Shown piece after piece: positions 62,352 to 64,000 of a stretch of DNA of 64,000 nucleotides. Below the pieces are notes generated by a model. It was not told the origin of the DNA. It searched no databases and was given only the letters and a program-made list of their open reading frames with translations. This DNA is from JABMQB01 sp963678235. GTDB lineage: Bacteria; Bacteroidota; Bacteroidia; Bacteroidales; Prolixibacteraceae. The stretch is taken from NCBI GenBank assembly GCA_963678235.1, contig OY782766.1, forward strand, positions 1,860,001 through 1,924,000. Reading direction: 5' to 3'. Position 1 is the stretch's first letter, and the number at the start of each line of letters is the position of its first letter. The position numbers and the translations under genes were made by a program.

Positions 62352-63525
62352 ATACCATGTTGAAATAGATCTGCAACAAAAGAGCCCTAAAGGGGAAATT
62401 GCATGTGGCGATGTTTTTAAATCAAAAATAATCAGGGAAGAACGCAGGACGATACTCGTACTTAGCGATGGTATTGGGCATGGTATTAAAGCCAATGTGC
62501 TCGCAATATTGACAACAACCATGGCACTTAACTATTCAACATTTCACACCAAGCCCGAAATTGCTGCCCAGATAATAATGAAAGCCCTTCCGAAAAGCAG
62601 CGATGGAAAAGAAAGCTATGCGACCTTTACAATAATTGAAATTGAAGACGATGGCAGGGTCAGGATTATAAATTACGACAACCCGAAAGTCCTTGTTTTT
62701 AGGGGGAACAAACAAATAACGCCGAAAGAGTATGAACTGGAAGTGAAAGGGGACGAAAATATTGGTAAAATATTACGATGCCGCGAATTTGTTGCCATGA
62801 AAGAAGACCGTATGATTTTTATGACCGATGGGGTTGTGCAATCAGGATTGGGCGAAAAAAGATTTCCACTAGGTTGGGGACTTGAAAATGTGGCAAAATT
62901 TGCAAAAAACCAAATTGAGAAAATGCCTGAAATATCGGCCACCAAACTTTCGAGGAAAATTATCAACCAGGCAACCATGAACGACTCTTTCGACCTGAAG
63001 GACGATACCAGTTGCGGAGTTATTTATTTTAGGGAACCAAGGAACTTTATGCTCATCACCGGACCTCCATTCTACAAAATAAAGGACTACGATTTTGTGA
63101 CACAGATAAAAGAATTTAATGGGGAAAAGGCAATTTGTGGTGGAACAACGGCAGAAATAATTGCGCGCGAGCTCAACCTTAAGATCTCCCCTTTAAAATA
63201 TTACACCGATGGAACTATTCCGCCCGCTGCATCGCTCGAAGGCTTTAAATTGGTAACCGAGGGCCTGCTAACCATGGGCAAAGTGGAAGAAATACTGGAG
63301 ACATATACCAGTGAAGTCAGGCTTGACGCATCGCCTGCGCACGAAATCGTGAAGCTTTTGCTACAACACGATGTAATTCATATTATTGTAGGAACCAGAA
63401 TTAATTGGGCACATCAGGACCCTGACCAACCCAAAGAAATGGAAATCCGGAAATTTGTTGTTAAAAGGATCATTAAAATATTAGAAGATAAATTCTTTAA
63501 ACAAGTGAAAGCAGAATTTGTATAA
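62335..63525 (+). CDS. SpoIIE-type PP2C serine phosphatase with a C-terminal extension
   Basis: A 396-residue protein. Residues ~1-230 are a PP2C/SpoIIE phosphatase: VLSDGIGHGIKANVLAI has the metal-binding Asp-Gly, MIFMTDGVVQSG the second Asp, and LKDDTSCGVIYF the final Asp pair. Residues ~232-396 are a separate domain containing GEKAICGGTTAEIIARELNL and IPPAASLEGFKLVTEGLLTMGK, which I do not recognise firmly. SpoIIE-type phosphatases dephosphorylate STAS proteins in partner switching. The start is an ATG inside the end of the PAS gene, as in tightly coupled pairs. The two genes run divergently from the hydrogenase cluster. Confidence 0.88.
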   Translation: MVKTNRYHVEIDLQQKSPKGEIACGDVFKSKIIREERRTILVLSDGIGHGIKANVLAILTTTMALNYSTFHTKPEIAAQIIMKALPKSSDGKESYATFTIIEIEDDGRVRIINYDNPKVLVFRGNKQITPKEYELEVKGDENIGKILRCREFVAMKEDRMIFMTDGVVQSGLGEKRFPLGWGLENVAKFAKNQIEKMPEISATKLSRKIINQATMNDSFDLKDDTSCGVIYFREPRNFMLITGPPFYKIKDYDFVTQIKEFNGEKAICGGTTAEIIARELNLKISPLKYYTDGTIPPAASLEGFKLVTEGLLTMGKVEEILETYTSEVRLDASPAHEIVKLLLQHDVIHIIVGTRINWAHQDPDQPKEMEIRKFVVKRIIKILEDKFFKQVKAEFV

Positions 63526-63575
63526 ATCAAAGAGTTTAAACCTGAATATATTTCCCATTTAAACACCGGAATTGT

Positions 63576-64000
63576 TTACCGTTCTTTTAGGTATGCCTCT
63601 GATTCTTTTAATTCGGTAATTTCATTGGTTTTTATGGCAATATCAAACCTTCGTTGCATGCTAAATGAGCCATATTCACCTTTTTTATTTAGTGCCAAAT
63701 ACCCAATTTGATGTTCCTCATAACCAGGGATTTTCTGTGCAATTCTTTGAACAGCTTCCAAACAAGCTTCCTTTGGAGACATCCCGTTTCGCATAAGTTC
63801 GACCACTAAAAAGCTACCGAGTGTTTTCATAACAAGTTCCCCACTACCGGTTGCCACAGCTCCTCCAACATCACCATCCACAAAAAGCCCAGCCCCAATA
63901 ATTGGCGAATCGCCAACGCGACCATGCATTTTATAAGCCATACCGCTCGTGGTGCAGGCACCTGCAAGACGCCCTTCCGAATCAAGGGCGAGCATTCCTA
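63576..64000 (-). CDS. N4-(beta-N-acetylglucosaminyl)-L-asparaginase (partial, cut by window edge)
   Basis: The last 141 or so codons of an Ntn-hydrolase of the glycosylasparaginase type are seen; the frame continues past the window end. LAGACTTSGMAYKMHGRVGDSPIIGAGLFVDGDVGG is the typical segment of the beta subunit, just downstream of the catalytic Thr, which would lie a few residues beyond the edge. GSGELVMKTLGSFLVVELMRNG and HQIGYLALNKKGEYGSFSM follow. Such enzymes cleave the GlcNAc-Asn bond of N-glycopeptides. It is convergent with the phosphatase gene. Confidence 0.9.
   Translation of the reverse strand, partial: GMLALDSEGRLAGACTTSGMAYKMHGRVGDSPIIGAGLFVDGDVGGAVATGSGELVMKTLGSFLVVELMRNGMSPKEACLEAVQRIAQKIPGYEEHQIGYLALNKKGEYGSFSMQRRFDIAIKTNEITELKESEAYLKER

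Overview
The window is AT-rich and looks like a chromosomal segment of an anaerobic or facultatively anaerobic member of the Bacteroidota, most likely in or near the Bacteroidales/Marinilabiliales. Five features support this: lineage-typical families (a DUF5606 protein, an OmpA protein with thrombospondin type 3 repeats, TonB receptors, DUF3857 transglutaminase-like proteins), weak Shine-Dalgarno sites, frequent TAnnTTTG-type -7 promoter elements just upstream of genes, a sodium-pumping methylmalonyl-CoA decarboxylase, and a large electron-bifurcating [FeFe]-hydrogenase locus. I see no tRNA, rRNA, CRISPR array, transposase or prophage.

Layout. 1-7.1 kb: the end of an alcohol-dehydrogenase-like gene, Na+/H+ antiporter nhaA, a 1426-residue AsmA-like envelope protein and a small secreted protein. 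7.1-17 kb: argS, an OmpA-family porin, a DnaQ-like exonuclease, a DUF5606 protein, a TonB-dependent receptor, an ECF sigma factor, a DJ-1 family protein and a YiiX-like lipoprotein. 17-26.7 kb: a tripartite heavy-metal efflux operon (TolC-like, adaptor, RND pump) and purL. 27.2-33.2 kb: an acyl-CoA:carboxylate CoA-transferase, then methylmalonyl-CoA epimerase and the four subunits of a Na+-translocating methylmalonyl-CoA decarboxylase, i.e. the end of the succinate-to-propionate route. 33.4-43.1 kb: an exported peroxiredoxin, a 2187-residue TPR-like repeat protein carrying about 6.4 near-identical 399-bp tandem repeats, nhaC and a DUF2490 protein. 43.2-52.3 kb: an AsmA protein, cinA, an M48 CAAX-type protease and a pair of DUF3857 proteins, one of which has lost its catalytic residues.

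52.4-63.5 kb is the most notable region. One minus-strand run encodes, in transcription order, a DRTGG protein, an RsbT-like kinase, a degenerate (sensor-type) [FeFe]-hydrogenase-like protein, a second DRTGG protein, a PHP-domain protein, a histidine-kinase-like ATPase, an HndB-like ferredoxin, HydB, HydA, an inserted four-helix-bundle (IVP) gene and HydC. Divergently transcribed from it are a PAS-domain protein and an overlapping SpoIIE-type phosphatase. I read this as a bifurcating hydrogenase with its own hydrogen/redox-sensing partner-switch circuit. No STAS-domain partner and no HydEFG maturases are in the window. The right edge cuts a glycosylasparaginase gene.

Functionally, fermentation products (propionate, H2) and a sodium gradient (decarboxylase pump, NhaA, NhaC) link many of the genes. 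All functions are inferred by reading motifs; no searches were run.
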